From Auanema rhodensis (taxonomy: Eukaryota; Nematoda; Chromadorea; Rhabditida; Rhabditidae): 64,000 nt of DNA. The stretch spans positions 11,666,131 to 11,730,130 of the forward strand of contig OZ059894.1 of the NCBI GenBank assembly GCA_964057225.1, written 5' to 3'. This document shows, piece by piece, positions 8,168-21,513 of this stretch. A program made the position numbers and the translations under genes. The notes under the pieces are model-generated. The model had not been told where the DNA came from. It saw nothing but the letters and a program-made list of their open reading frames with translations, and made no database searches. The first letter of the stretch is position 1. Every line of letters starts with the position of its first letter.

Positions 8168-8484
8168 TATTGACGTAGAGAATGTTTGTTCCGAAAAACT
8201 ACAATATTAAACTATAAAAGTAACAAAAGCGTAGAGGCAGCAAAGACATGAATAAACATAAATGTAAATACAGAATTACCAGGTAGTACATAAGTATGAC
8301 AAAAAATTATAAGAAAGCCATGAAAATAGAAGGTTTGTGAACAAATGAGAGGTACATCTTTGATCGTATAGTCATTTCTAAACCGTTCGTATGCTGCAGC
8401 ATCGTCATAAGCGTCACTCAAGTTGAATTTCCATGTGTACTACACGATTTTCATTCTTATTGTTACATTCTTTCCCTGAGGGAA
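8168..8484 (-). mobile_element. B-like element remnant downstream of U2 (unit 2; one per unit)
   Basis: The first 40 bp (tattgacgtagagaatgtttg, then a diverged actacaat) clearly matches the 3' end of element B at 5366-5405. Further in, similarity is patchy (ggcagc...a.ataaa). The remnant runs up to the U2 3' flank, where its boundary is not visible. No coding capacity recognised. Confidence 0.55.
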
Positions 8485-8668
8485 TGGGCCGTTCCCGCCA
8501 GCAGTGCAAGAGCGGGTCGACCCGTGAGGTGGAGCTAGCAAGCCAGCATCTACCTCAAGTCTCAAAAATCGGTTAACCTTATTGTGAACCAATGGAACAC
8601 ATATCGAAGGTTAATTCGATAAGAACGATTACTACACTTTGATCTTAGCCAAAAGGCCGAGAAGCGAT
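8485..8668 (-). ncRNA. U2 spliceosomal snRNA (unit 2; reference copy)
   Basis: About 184 nt; the RNA pairs with the intron branch site in the spliceosome. Visible in order: 5' stem-loop ATCGCTTCTCGGCCTTTTGG; GCTAAGATCAAAG, the U6-pairing and stem I region; branch-site recognition GTAGTA at nt 34-39; stem-loop IIa ATCGAA-TTAACC-TTCGAT; the Sm site GATTTTTGA at nt 99-107; stem-loop III built on TGAGGT/ACCTCA; and stem-loop IV with a TTGCACT loop for U2A'/U2B''. The 5' end is set by the invariant ATCGCTTCT. The 3' end (near GGCCCAT) is set by alignment and could be off by a few bases. A near-palindrome, TTCCCTCAGGGAA, lies just downstream at 8472-8484. Confidence 0.97.
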
Positions 8669-9111
8669 ACAGCATAGCCATGAGTATCAAAGACATCAAG
8701 CAAATGTATCGTACTTGTTACGAGTGCACTCTCTCATTTGAATATAAAAGTGTGGTTTGACAATCTTGACTGTACAGGTCATAAATGGCTCATATAAACT
8801 GTGGATTTACTCAACTTTTGGACTTATTTTTTTCTTATTCGAAGCGCTGCACTTTTTTCTATTCTTTTTATTCAAATACTTGTATATAGTTTTATATGTA
8901 CGGTTGCAAAGTTTCCGAATATTTTATATATTTTTATACAATAATTAGGAGAAGGTTAATACAATGAAATCTCCCAACTTTACAGTGTTTGTATTGCTTA
9001 CAGTATCTAGAACAACCACTCTTGTAATATTAGAGCACATATCAATCAACAACTTTTTCTAGTTATCAAAGCTTTTTTATTTCTTCAAGATATTTCAAAT
9101 AAAATATAAAA
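8669..9111 (-). promoter_or_regulatory. U2 upstream region and 5Sa 3' flank (unit 2; same in all units)
   Basis: 443 bp of invariant length between U2 and 5Sa. A Pol II snRNA promoter with a proximal sequence element is expected about 50-70 bp upstream of U2, which places it around 8715-8745 (minus-strand GTAACAAGTACGATACATTTG lies here). A TATA-like CTTTTATATTC sits near -75. I cannot assign exact boxes by eye. The part next to 5Sa holds the TTTT terminator and a flank duplicated before 5Sb. A 63-aa frame (8757-8948) is not credible as a gene. Confidence 0.6.
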
Positions 9112-9229
9112 GCTTACGACACCCGGGATTCCCAAGCCGTCTCCGATCCAAGTACTAACCGGGCCCAACGTTGCTTGACTTGCCAGATCGGACGGGATGG
9201 CGTACTTTCAACGTGGTATGGTCGTAAGC
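9112..9229 (-). rRNA. 5S rRNA (5Sa, unit 2)
   Basis: Complete copy, 444 bp above the U2 5' end. Confidence 0.98.
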
Positions 9230-9471
9230 AATGTTATATTCTTCATTATCAGTTATATCACTCTAAATCTTGTTGTTAATAGTTAGGACCACAAAGAAAA
9301 CAACAGGAACAGTAACAAATGAAATGCCCAAACTTTACAGTGTTCGAGTTATTTACAGTATCTAAGACTACCTCTGTCGTGTTATTAGAGCAAACATTCG
9401 ATTAACAACAACTTTTTTTTAGTTATCAAAGCTTTTTTATTTCTTCAAAAAATTTCAAATAAAATATAAAA

Positions 9472-9589
9472 GCTTACGACACCCGGGATTCCCAAGCCGT
9501 CTCCGATCCAAGTACTAACCGGGCCCAACGTTGCTTGACTTGCCAGATCGGACGGGATGGCGTACTTTCAACGTGGTATGGTCGTAAGC
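9472..9589 (-). rRNA. 5S rRNA (5Sb, unit 2)
   Basis: Complete copy. Confidence 0.98.
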
Positions 9590-9731
9590 AATGTCATATT
9601 CTTCATTATCAGTTATATCACTCTAAATCTTGTTGTTAATAGATACGACCACAAAGAAAACAACAGGAACAGTAACAATAACAAAAAAAATTTTTTTTTC
9701 ACCTATGTGTCTAAAGGTTAGCCATGTATCC

Positions 9732-9781
<50 letters not shown>

Positions 9782-10963
9782 ACAGTAAAAAGTCCAATCA
9801 AGAGAGAAATTTTTTCAACACATAGTTGTTTTTTTTTTAAATATCATTGTTTTTCCTCATAACTCGGTTTAAACTCGTTCTAACCCGTTGAAATACGTCT
9901 AGAAAGTCTTTATAACATGCATATGTATGATAGAACTTCATATTTATTGTAATAGAAAATTTTATTTTCAGACGTCTTGGTTAACAATGATATGTTTTAC
10001 CCCCTTATAATTTTTATCATAATGTTCCTTATACGGAACGCTCAATGAAACTTGCTTCCAGAAAAATTTCTTTCTATTTTTTCTTCATATGTACGTAGAT
10101 ACTATAGAGAACTATGATAGAAAACTTTAACATTCACGAAATCATCATTTCTCATTACGCTACGGAGGTTTAAAAAGCTGTGTTTTACCTTATAATAGAC
10201 CGGAAAACCCTTGTGTTAAAACTGGACCGTTTTTACACATATAAAAATGTCCCGTATTCGGGACCCTAATGTAACTTTTGATTCCCTATATTTTTTTTCA
10301 TGAAATTTACAATCTACTGTAGAAAGAAGAATTATTTTTATAAAAACTGTAAATTTTTGAAAAATGAAAACAAAACGAAAACAAAAACAACTTTTTTTTG
10401 AACATTTTCTCACACAAGGGTCCCCCCTTACCTACTTTTTTTCTCATTACTCGTTTCAACCTCATCCGATCACTCTGCAAACATGTTTAATCGTTCTAAC
10501 TTGTTGAAATACGTCTTAAAAGTCTAAACAACATGCATATGCATAATAGAAACCACCCGAATAGGCCCCCACGCACTAAACGAGATATATACATTACCAG
10601 TATAGTAATAGAACACATATTGAAGATTAATTCGATAAGAACAATTTATTGACGTAGAGAATGTTTGTTCCGAAAAACTACAATATTAAACTATAAAAGT
10701 AACAAAAGCGTAGAGGCAGCAAAGACATGAATAAACATAAATGTAAATACAGAATTACCAGGTAGTACATAAGTATGACAAAAAATTATAAGAAAGCCAT
10801 GAAAATAGAAGGTTTGTGAACAAATGAGAGGTACATCTTTGATCGTATAGTCATTTCTAAACCGTTCGTATGCTGCAGCATCGTCATAAGCGTCACTCAA
10901 GTTGAATTTCCATGTGTACTACACGATTTTCATTCTTATTGTTACATTCTTTCCCTGAGGGAA
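9590..10963. other. Long spacer, unit 3
   Basis: TA tract 9735-9779 (45 bp); decayed U2 fragment 10606-10646. No unit-specific change noticed. Confidence 0.9.
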
Positions 10964-11147
10964 TGGGCCGTTCCCGCCAGCAGTGCAAGAGCGGGTCGAC
11001 CCGTGAGGTGGAGCTAGCAAGCCAGCATCTACCTCAAGTCTCAAAAATCGGTTAACCTTATTGTGAACCAATGGAACACATATCGAAGGTTAATTCGATA
11101 AGAACGATTACTACACTTTGATCTTAGCCAAAAGGCCGAGAAGCGAT
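10964..11147 (-). ncRNA. U2 snRNA (unit 3)
   Basis: Uninterrupted copy. Confidence 0.97.
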
Positions 11148-11590
11148 ACAGCATAGCCATGAGTATCAAAGACATCAAGCAAATGTATCGTACTTGTTAC
11201 GAGTGCACTCTCTCATTTGAATATAAAAGTGTGGTTTGACAATCTTGACTGTACAGGTCATAAATGGCTCATATAAACTGTGGATTTACTCAACTTTTGG
11301 ACTTATTTTTTTCTTATTCGAAGCGCTGCACTTTTTTCTATTCTTTTTATTCAAATACTTGTATATAGTTTTATATGTACGGTTGCAAAGTTTCCGAATA
11401 TTTTATATATTTTTATACAATAATTAGGAGAAGGTTAATACAATGAAATCTCCCAACTTTACAGTGTTTGTATTGCTTACAGTATCTAGAACAACCACTC
11501 TTGTAATATTAGAGCACATATCAATCAACAACTTTTTCTAGTTATCAAAGCTTTTTTATTTCTTCAAGATATTTCAAATAAAATATAAAA

Positions 11591-11708
11591 GCTTACGACA
11601 CCCGGGATTCCCAAGCCGTCTCCGATCCAAGTACTAACCGGGCCCAACGTTGCTTGACTTGCCAGATCGGACGGGATGGCGTACTTTCAACGTGGTATGG
11701 TCGTAAGC
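11591..11708 (-). rRNA. 5S rRNA (5Sa, unit 3)
   Basis: Complete copy. Confidence 0.98.
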
Positions 11709-11950
11709 AATGTTATATTCTTCATTATCAGTTATATCACTCTAAATCTTGTTGTTAATAGTTAGGACCACAAAGAAAACAACAGGAACAGTAACAAATG
11801 AAATGCCCAAACTTTACAGTGTTCGAGTTATTTACAGTATCTAAGACTACCTCTGTCGTGTTATTAGAGCAAACATTCGATTAACAACAACTTTTTTTTA
11901 GTTATCAAAGCTTTTTTATTTCTTCAAAAAATTTCAAATAAAATATAAAA

Positions 11951-12068
11951 GCTTACGACACCCGGGATTCCCAAGCCGTCTCCGATCCAAGTACTAACCG
12001 GGCCCAACGTTGCTTGACTTGCCAGATCGGACGGGATGGCGTACTTTCAACGTGGTATGGTCGTAAGC
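11951..12068 (-). rRNA. 5S rRNA (5Sb, unit 3)
   Basis: Complete copy. Confidence 0.98.
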
Positions 12069-12210
12069 AATGTCATATTCTTCATTATCAGTTATATCAC
12101 TCTAAATCTTGTTGTTAATAGATACGACCACAAAGAAAACAACAGGAACAGTAACAATAACAAAAAAAATTTTTTTTTCACCTATGTGTCTAAAGGTTAG
12201 CCATGTATCC

Positions 12211-12262
<52 letters not shown>

Positions 12263-13444
12263 ACAGTAAAAAGTCCAATCAAGAGAGAAATTTTTTCAAC
12301 ACATAGTTGTTTTTTTTTTAAATATCATTGTTTTTCCTCATAACTCGGTTTAAACTCGTTCTAACCCGTTGAAATACGTCTAGAAAGTCTTTATAACATG
12401 CATATGTATGATAGAACTTCATATTTATTGTAATAGAAAATTTTATTTTCAGACGTCTTGGTTAACAATGATATGTTTTACCCCCTTATAATTTTTATCA
12501 TAATGTTCCTTATACGGAACGCTCAATGAAACTTGCTTCCAGAAAAATTTCTTTCTATTTTTTCTTCATATGTACGTAGATACTATAGAGAACTATGATA
12601 GAAAACTTTAACATTCACGAAATCATCATTTCTCATTACGCTACGGAGGTTTAAAAAGCTGTGTTTTACCTTATAATAGACCGGAAAACCCTTGTGTTAA
12701 AACTGGACCGTTTTTACACATATAAAAATGTCCCGTATTCGGGACCCTAATGTAACTTTTGATTCCCTATATTTTTTTTCATGAAATTTACAATCTACTG
12801 TAGAAAGAAGAATTATTTTTATAAAAACTGTAAATTTTTGAAAAATGAAAACAAAACGAAAACAAAAACAACTTTTTTTTGAACATTTTCTCACACAAGG
12901 GTCCCCCCTTACCTACTTTTTTTCTCATTACTCGTTTCAACCTCATCCGATCACTCTGCAAACATGTTTAATCGTTCTAACTTGTTGAAATACGTCTTAA
13001 AAGTCTAAACAACATGCATATGCATAATAGAAACCACCCGAATAGGCCCCCACGCACTAAACGAGATATATACATTACCAGTATAGTAATAGAACACATA
13101 TTGAAGATTAATTCGATAAGAACAATTTATTGACGTAGAGAATGTTTGTTCCGAAAAACTACAATATTAAACTATAGAAGTAACAAAAGCGTAGAGGCAG
13201 CAAAGACATGAATAAACATAAATGTAAATACAGAATTACCAGGTAGTACATAAGTATGACAAAAAATTATAAGAAAGCCATGAAAATAGAAGGTTTGTGA
13301 ACAAATGAGAGGTACATCTTTGATCGTATAGTCATTTCTAAACCGTTCGTATGCTGCAGCATCGTCATAAGCGTCACTCAAGTTGAATTTCCATGTGTAC
13401 TACACGATTTTCATTCTTATTGTTACATTCTTTCCCTGAGGGAA
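12069..13444. other. Long spacer, unit 4
   Basis: TA tract 12214-12260 (47 bp). Single-base variant ctatagaag (near 13177), where other units read ctataaaag. Confidence 0.9.
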
Positions 13445-13628
13445 TGGGCCGTTCCCGCCAGCAGTGCAAGAGCGGGTCGACCCGTGAGGTGGAGCTAGCA
13501 AGCCAGCATCTACCTCAAGTCTCAAAAATCGGTTAACCTTATTGTGAACCAATGGAACACATATCGAAGGTTAATTCGATAAGAACGATTACTACACTTT
13601 GATCTTAGCCAAAAGGCCGAGAAGCGAT
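13445..13628 (-). ncRNA. U2 snRNA (unit 4)
   Basis: Uninterrupted copy. Confidence 0.97.
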
Positions 13629-14071
13629 ACAGCATAGCCATGAGTATCAAAGACATCAAGCAAATGTATCGTACTTGTTACGAGTGCACTCTCTCATTTG
13701 AATATAAAAGTGTGGTTTGACAATCTTGACTGTACAGGTCATAAATGGCTCATATAAACTGTGGATTTACTCAACTTTTGGACTTATTTTTTTCTTATTC
13801 GAAGCGCTGCACTTTTTTCTATTCTTTTTATTCAAATACTTGTATATAGTTTTATATGTACGGTTGCAAAGTTTCCGAATATTTTATATATTTTTATACA
13901 ATAATTAGGAGAAGGTTAATACAATGAAATCTCCCAACTTTACAGTGTTTGTATTGCTTACAGTATCTAGAACAACCACTCTTGTAATATTAGAGCACAT
14001 ATCAATCAACAACTTTTTCTAGTTATCAAAGCTTTTTTATTTCTTCAAGATATTTCAAATAAAATATAAAA

Positions 14072-14189
14072 GCTTACGACACCCGGGATTCCCAAGCCGT
14101 CTCCGATCCAAGTACTAACCGGGCCCAACGTTGCTTGACTTGCCAGATCGGACGGGATGGCGTACTTTCAACGTGGTATGGTCGTAAGC
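14072..14189 (-). rRNA. 5S rRNA (5Sa, unit 4)
   Basis: Complete copy. Confidence 0.98.
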
Positions 14190-14431
14190 AATGTTATATT
14201 CTTCATTATCAGTTATATCACTCTAAATCTTGTTGTTAATAGTTAGGACCACAAAGAAAACAACAGGAACAGTAACAAATGAAATGCCCAAACTTTACAG
14301 TGTTCGAGTTATTTACAGTATCTAAGACTACCTCTGTCGTGTTATTAGAGCAAACATTCGATTAACAACAACTTTTTTTTAGTTATCAAAGCTTTTTTAT
14401 TTCTTCAAAAAATTTCAAATAAAATATAAAA

Positions 14432-14549
14432 GCTTACGACACCCTGGATTCCCAAGCCGTCTCCGATCCAAGTACTAACCGGGCCCAACGTTGCTTGACT
14501 TGCCAGATCGGACGGGATGGCGTACTTTCAACGTGGTATGGTCGTAAGC
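14432..14549 (-). rRNA. 5S rRNA (5Sb, unit 4), C105A variant
   Basis: Complete copy with one change at 14445 (+ strand g to t), RNA nt 105 C to A, near helix I. The same change occurs in the 5Sb gene of unit 17. Confidence 0.97.
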
Positions 14550-14691
14550 AATGTCATATTCTTCATTATCAGTTATATCACTCTAAATCTTGTTGTTAAT
14601 AGATACGACCACAAAGAAAACAACAGGAACAGTAACAATAACAAAAAAAATTTTTTTTTCACCTATGTGTCTAAAGGTTAGCCATGTATCC

Positions 14692-14731
<40 letters not shown>

Positions 14732-15913
14732 ACAGTAAAAAGTCCAATCAAGAGAGAAATTTTTTCAACACATAGTTGTTTTTTTTTTAAATATCATTGT
14801 TTTTCCTCATAACTCGGTTTAAACTCGTTCTAACCCGTTGAAATACGTCTAGAAAGTCTTTATAACATGCATATGTATGATAGAACTTCATATTTATTGT
14901 AATAGAAAATTTTATTTTCAGACGTCTTGGTTAACAATGATATGTTTTACCCCCTTATAATTTTTATCATAATGTTCCTTATACGGAACGCTCAATGAAA
15001 CTTGCTTCCAGAAAAATTTCTTTCTATTTTTTCTTCATATGTACGTAGATACTATAGAGAACTATGATAGAAAACTTTAACATTCACGAAATCATCATTT
15101 CTCATTACGCTACGGAGGTTTAAAAAGCTGTGTTTTACCTTATAATAGACCGGAAAACCCTTGTGTTAAAACTGGACCGTTTTTACACATATAAAAATGT
15201 CCCGTATTCGGGACCCTAATGTAACTTTTGATTCCCTATATTTTTTTTCATGAAATTTACAATCTACTGTAGAAAGAAGAATTATTTTTATAAAAACTGT
15301 AAATTTTTGAAAAATGAAAACAAAACGAAAACAAAAACAACTTTTTTTTGAACATTTTCTCACACAAGGGTCCCCCCTTACCTACTTTTTTTCTCATTAC
15401 TCGTTTCAACCTCATCCGATCACTCTGCAAACATGTTTAATCGTTCTAACTTGTTGAAATACGTCTTAAAAGTCTAAACAACATGCATATGCATAATAGA
15501 AACCACCCGAATAGGCCCCCACGCACTAAACGAGATATATACATTACCAGTATAGTAATAGAACACATATTGAAGATTAATTCGATAAGAACAATTTATT
15601 GACGTAGAGAATGTTTGTTCCGAAAAACTACAATATTAAACTATAAAAGTAACAAAAGCGTAGAGGCAGCAAAGACATGAATAAACATAAATGTAAATAC
15701 AGAATTACCAGGTAGTACATAAGTATGACAAAAAATTATAAGAAAGCCATGAAAATAGAAGGTTTGTGAACAAATGAGAGGTACATCTTTGATCGTATAG
15801 TCATTTCTAAACCGTTCGTATGCTGCAGCATCGTCATAAGCGTCACTCAAGTTGAATTTCCATGTGTACTACACGATTTTCATTCTTATTGTTACATTCT
15901 TTCCCTGAGGGAA
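14550..15913. other. Long spacer, unit 5
   Basis: Short TA tract, 14695-14729 (35 bp). Otherwise as the reference. Confidence 0.9.
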
Positions 15914-16097
15914 TGGGCCGTTCCCGCCAGCAGTGCAAGAGCGGGTCGACCCGTGAGGTGGAGCTAGCAAGCCAGCATCTACCTCAAGTCTCAAAAATCG
16001 GTTAACCTTATTGTGAACCAATGGAACACATATCGAAGGTTAATTCGATAAGAACGATTACTACACTTTGATCTTAGCCAAAAGGCCGAGAAGCGAT
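15914..16097 (-). ncRNA. U2 snRNA (unit 5)
   Basis: Uninterrupted copy. Confidence 0.97.
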
Positions 16098-16540
16098 ACA
16101 GCATAGCCATGAGTATCAAAGACATCAAGCAAATGTATCGTACTTGTTACGAGTGCACTCTCTCATTTGAATATAAAAGTGTGGTTTGACAATCTTGACT
16201 GTACAGGTCATAAATGGCTCATATAAACTGTGGATTTACTCAACTTTTGGACTTATTTTTTTCTTATTCGAAGCGCTGCACTTTTTTCTATTCTTTTTAT
16301 TCAAATACTTGTATATAGTTTTATATGTACGGTTGCAAAGTTTCCGAATATTTTATATATTTTTATACAATAATTAGGAGAAGGTTAATACAATGAAATC
16401 TCCCAACTTTACAGTGTTTGTATTGCTTACAGTATCTAGAACAACCACTCTTGTAATATTAGAGCACATATCAATCAACAACTTTTTCTAGTTATCAAAG
16501 CTTTTTTATTTCTTCAAGATATTTCAAATAAAATATAAAA

Positions 16541-16658
16541 GCTTACGACACCCGGGATTCCCAAGCCGTCTCCGATCCAAGTACTAACCGGGCCCAACGT
16601 TGCTTGACTTGCCAGATCGGACGGGATGGCGTACTTTCAACGTGGTATGGTCGTAAGC
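16541..16658 (-). rRNA. 5S rRNA (5Sa, unit 5)
   Basis: Complete copy. Confidence 0.98.
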
Positions 16659-16900
16659 AATGTTATATTCTTCATTATCAGTTATATCACTCTAAATCTT
16701 GTTGTTAATAGTTAGGACCACAAAGAAAACAACAGGAACAGTAACAAATGAAATGCCCAAACTTTACAGTGTTCGAGTTATTTACAGTATCTAAGACTAC
16801 CTCTGTCGTGTTATTAGAGCAAACATTCGATTAACAACAACTTTTTTTTAGTTATCAAAGCTTTTTTATTTCTTCAAAAAATTTCAAATAAAATATAAAA

Positions 16901-17018
16901 GCTTACGACACCCGGGATTCCCAAGCCGTCTCCGATCCAAGTACTAACCGGGCCCAACGTTGCTTGACTTGCCAGATCGGACGGGATGGCGTACTTTCAA
17001 CGTGGTATGGTCGTAAGC
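16901..17018 (-). rRNA. 5S rRNA (5Sb, unit 5)
   Basis: Complete copy. Confidence 0.98.
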
Positions 17019-17161
17019 AATGTCATATTCTTCATTATCAGTTATATCACTCTAAATCTTGTTGTTAATAGATACGACCACAAAGAAAACAACAGGAACA
17101 GTAACAATAACAAAAAAAATTTTTTTTTCACCTATGTGTCTAAAGGTTAGCCATGTATCCG

Positions 17162-17227
<66 letters not shown>

Positions 17228-18409
17228 ACAGTAAAAAGTCCAATCAAGAGAGAAATTTTTTCAACACATAGTTGTTTTTTTTTTAAATATCATTGTTTTT
17301 CCTCATAACTCGGTTTAAACTCGTTCTAACCCGTTGAAATACGTCTAGAAAGTCTTTATAACATGCATATGTATGATAGAACTTCATATTTATTGTAATA
17401 GAAAATTTTATTTTCAGACGTCTTGGTTAACAATGATATGTTTTACCCCCTTATAATTTTTATCATAATGTTCCTTATACGGAACGCTCAATGAAACTTG
17501 CTTCCAGAAAAATTTCTTTCTATTTTTTCTTCATATGTACGTAGATACTATAGAGAACTATGATAGAAAACTTTAACATTCACGAAATCATCATTTCTCA
17601 TTACGCTACGGAGGTTTAAAAAGCTGTGTTTTACCTTATAATAGACCGGAAAACCCTTGTGTTAAAACTGGACCGTTTTTACACATATAAAAATGTCCCG
17701 TATTCGGGACCCTAATGTAACTTTTGATTCCCTATATTTTTTTTCATGAAATTTACAATCTACTGTAGAAAGAAGAATTATTTTTATAAAAACTGTAAAT
17801 TTTTGAAAAATGAAAACAAAACGAAAACAAAAACAACTTTTTTTTGAACATTTTCTCACACAAGGGTCCCCCCTTACCTACTTTTTTTCTCATTACTCGT
17901 TTCAACCTCATCCGATCACTCTGCAAACATGTTTAATCGTTCTAACTTGTTGAAATACGTCTTAAAAGTCTAAACAACATGCATATGCATAATAGAAACC
18001 ACCCGAATAGGCCCCCACGCACTAAACAAGATATATACATTACCAGTATAGTAATAGAACACATATTGAAGATTAATTCGATAAGAACAATTTATTGACG
18101 TAGAGAATGTTTGTTCCGAAAAACTACAATATTAAACTATAAAAGTAACAAAAGCGTAGAGGCAGCAAAGACATGAATAAACATAAATGTAAATACAGAA
18201 TTACCAGGTAGTACATAAGTATGACAAAAAATTATAAGAAAGCCATGAAAATAGAAGGTTTGTGAACAAATGAGAGGTACATCTTTGATCGTATAGTCAT
18301 TTCTAAACCGTTCGTATGCTGCAGCATCGTCATAAGCGTCACTCAAGTTGAATTTCCATGTGTACTACACGATTTTCATTCTTATTGTTACATTCTTTCC
18401 CTGAGGGAA
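17019..18409. other. Long spacer, unit 6
   Basis: Longest TA tract in the window, 17163-17225 (63 bp), preceded by cgttata rather than cgtttata. Also ctaaacaag (near 18027), where others read ctaaacgag. Confidence 0.9.
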
Positions 18410-18593
18410 TGGGCCGTTCCCGCCAGCAGTGCAAGAGCGGGTCGACCCGTGAGGTGGAGCTAGCAAGCCAGCATCTACCTCAAGTCTCAAAAATCGGTTA
18501 ACCTTATTGTGAACCAATGGAACACATATCGAAGGTTAATTCGATAAGAACGATTACTACACTTTGATCTTAGCCAAAAGGCCGAGAAGCGAT
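18410..18593 (-). ncRNA. U2 snRNA (unit 6)
   Basis: Uninterrupted copy. Confidence 0.97.
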
Positions 18594-19036
18594 ACAGCAT
18601 AGCCATGAGTATCAAAGACATCAAGCAAATGTATCGTACTTGTTACGAGTGCACTCTCTCATTTGAATATAAAAGTGTGGTTTGACAATCTTGACTGTAC
18701 AGGTCATAAATGGCTCATATAAACTGTGGATTTACTCAACTTTTGGACTTATTTTTTTCTTATTCGAAGCGCTGCACTTTTTTCTATTCTTTTTATTCAA
18801 ATACTTGTATATAGTTTTATATGTACGGTTGCAAAGTTTCCGAATATTTTATATATTTTTATACAATAATTAGGAGAAGGTTAATACAATGAAATCTCCC
18901 AACTTTACAGTGTTTGTATTGCTTACAGTATCTAGAACAACCACTCTTGTAATATTAGAGCACATATCAATCAACAACTTTTTCTAGTTATCAAAGCTTT
19001 TTTATTTCTTCAAGATATTTCAAATAAAATATAAAA

Positions 19037-19154
19037 GCTTACGACACCCGGGATTCCCAAGCCGTCTCCGATCCAAGTACTAACCGGGCCCAACGTTGCT
19101 TGACTTGCCAGATCGGACGGGATGGCGTACTTTCAACGTGGTATGGTCGTAAGC
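19037..19154 (-). rRNA. 5S rRNA (5Sa, unit 6)
   Basis: Complete copy. Confidence 0.98.
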
Positions 19155-19396
19155 AATGTTATATTCTTCATTATCAGTTATATCACTCTAAATCTTGTTG
19201 TTAATAGTTAGGACCACAAAGAAAACAACAGGAACAGTAACAAATGAAATGCCCAAACTTTACAGTGTTCGAGTTATTTACAGTATCTAAGACTACCTCT
19301 GTCGTGTTATTAGAGCAAACATTCGATTAACAACAACTTTTTTTTAGTTATCAAAGCTTTTTTATTTCTTCAAAAAATTTCAAATAAAATATAAAA

Positions 19397-19514
19397 GCTT
19401 ACGACACCCGGGATTCCCAAGCCGTCTCCGATCCAAGTACTAACCGGGCCCAACGTTGCTTGACTTGCCAGATCGGACGGGATGGCGTACTTTCAACGTG
19501 GTATGGTCGTAAGC
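19397..19514 (-). rRNA. 5S rRNA (5Sb, unit 6)
   Basis: Complete copy. Confidence 0.98.
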
Positions 19515-19656
19515 AATGTCATATTCTTCATTATCAGTTATATCACTCTAAATCTTGTTGTTAATAGATACGACCACAAAGAAAACAACAGGAACAGTAA
19601 CAATAACAAAAAAAATTTTTTTTTCACCTATGTGTCTAAAGGTTAGCCATGTATCC

Positions 19657-19704
<48 letters not shown>

Positions 19705-20886
19705 ACAGTAAAAAGTCCAATCAAGAGAGAAATTTTTTCAACACATAGTTGTTTTTTTTTTAAATATCATTGTTTTTCCTCATAACTCGGTTTAAACTCG
19801 TTCTAACCCGTTGAAATACGTCTAGAAAGTCTTTATAACATGCATATGTATGATAGAACTTCATATTTATTGTAATAGAAAATTTTATTTTCAGACGTCT
19901 TGGTTAACAATGATATGTTTTACCCCCTTATAATTTTTATCATAATGTTCCTTATACGGAACGCTCAATGAAACTTGCTTCCAGAAAAATTTCTTTCTAT
20001 TTTTTCTTCATATGTACGTAGATACTATAGAGAACTATGATAGAAAACTTTAACATTCACGAAATCATCATTTCTCATTACGCTACGGAGGTTTAAAAAG
20101 CTGTGTTTTACCTTATAATAGACCGGAAAACCCTTGTGTTAAAACTGGACCGTTTTTACACATATAAAAATGTCCCGTATTCGGGACCCTAATGTAACTT
20201 TTGATTCCCTATATTTTTTTTCATGAAATTTACAATCTACTGTAGAAAGAAGAATTATTTTTATAAAAACTGTAAATTTTTGAAAAATGAAAACAAAACG
20301 AAAACAAAAACAACTTTTTTTTGAACATTTTCTCACACAAGGGTCCCCCCTTACCTACTTTTTTTCTCATTACTCGTTTCAACCTCATCCGATCACTCTG
20401 CAAACATGTTTAATCGTTCTAACTTGTTGAAATACGTCTTAAAAGTCTAAACAACATGCATATGCATAATAGAAACCACCCGAATAGGCCCCCACGCACT
20501 AAACGAGATATATACATTACCAGTATAGTAATAGAACACATATTGAAGATTAATTCGATAAGAACAATTTATTGACGTAGAGAATGTTTGTTCCGAAAAA
20601 CTACAATATTAAACTATAAAAGTAACAAAAGCGTAGAGGCAGCAAAGACATGAATAAACATAAATGTAAATACAGAATTACCAGGTAGTACATAAGTATG
20701 ACAAAAAATTATAAGAAAGCCATGAAAATAGAAGGTTTGTGAACAAATGAGAGGTACATCTTTGATCGTATAGTCATTTCTAAACCGTTCGTATGCTGCA
20801 GCATCGTCATAAGCGTCACTCAAGTTGAATTTCCATGTGTACTACACGATTTTCATTCTTATTGTTACATTCTTTCCCTGAGGGAA
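19515..20886. other. Long spacer, unit 7
   Basis: TA tract 19660-19702 (43 bp). Otherwise as the reference. Confidence 0.9.
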
Positions 20887-21070
20887 TGGGCCGTTCCCGC
20901 CAGCAGTGCAAGAGCGGGTCGACCCGTGAGGTGGAGCTAGCAAGCCAGCATCTACCTCAAGTCTCAAAAATCGGTTAACCTTATTGTGAACCAATGGAAC
21001 ACATATCGAAGGTTAATTCGATAAGAACGATTACTACACTTTGATCTTAGCCAAAAGGCCGAGAAGCGAT
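20887..21070 (-). ncRNA. U2 snRNA (unit 7)
   Basis: Uninterrupted copy. Confidence 0.97.
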
Positions 21071-21513
21071 ACAGCATAGCCATGAGTATCAAAGACATCA
21101 AGCAAATGTATCGTACTTGTTACGAGTGCACTCTCTCATTTGAATATAAAAGTGTGGTTTGACAATCTTGACTGTACAGGTCATAAATGGCTCATATAAA
21201 CTGTGGATTTACTCAACTTTTGGACTTATTTTTTTCTTATTCGAAGCGCTGCACTTTTTTCTATTCTTTTTATTCAAATACTTGTATATAGTTTTATATG
21301 TACGGTTGCAAAGTTTCCGAATATTTTATATATTTTTATACAATAATTAGGAGAAGGTTAATACAATGAAATCTCCCAACTTTACAGTGTTTGTATTGCT
21401 TACAGTATCTAGAACAACCACTCTTGTAATATTAGAGCACATATCAATCAACAACTTTTTCTAGTTATCAAAGCTTTTTTATTTCTTCAAGATATTTCAA
21501 ATAAAATATAAAA

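Larger units (their letters stand above)
7109..8484. other. Long spacer, unit 2 (reference copy)
   Basis: 1376 bp between 5Sb and the U2 3' end. In + order: 5Sb 5' flank; A8/T9 run (about 7202-7218); TA tract 7254-7300 (47 bp); a T-rich stretch; first copy of a 61-bp direct repeat (7397-7457); two related small hairpins (7545-7560 and 7770-7785); a poly-purine/pyrimidine stretch (about 7850-7920); second copy of the repeat (8013-8073); the B-like 5' end ccagtatag (to 8126); a decayed U2 fragment (8127-8167); and a B-like 3' tail (from 8168). Short ORFs here (63-69 aa) repeat in every unit only because the units are copies. I see no protein gene. A small RNA gene cannot be excluded. Confidence 0.85.

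Noticed and set aside
8757-8948. 63-aa ORF (plus strand) repeated in every unit
   Set aside because: It overlaps the U2 upstream and promoter region antisense to U2; its phenylalanine- and leucine-rich product is what T-rich DNA gives by chance.
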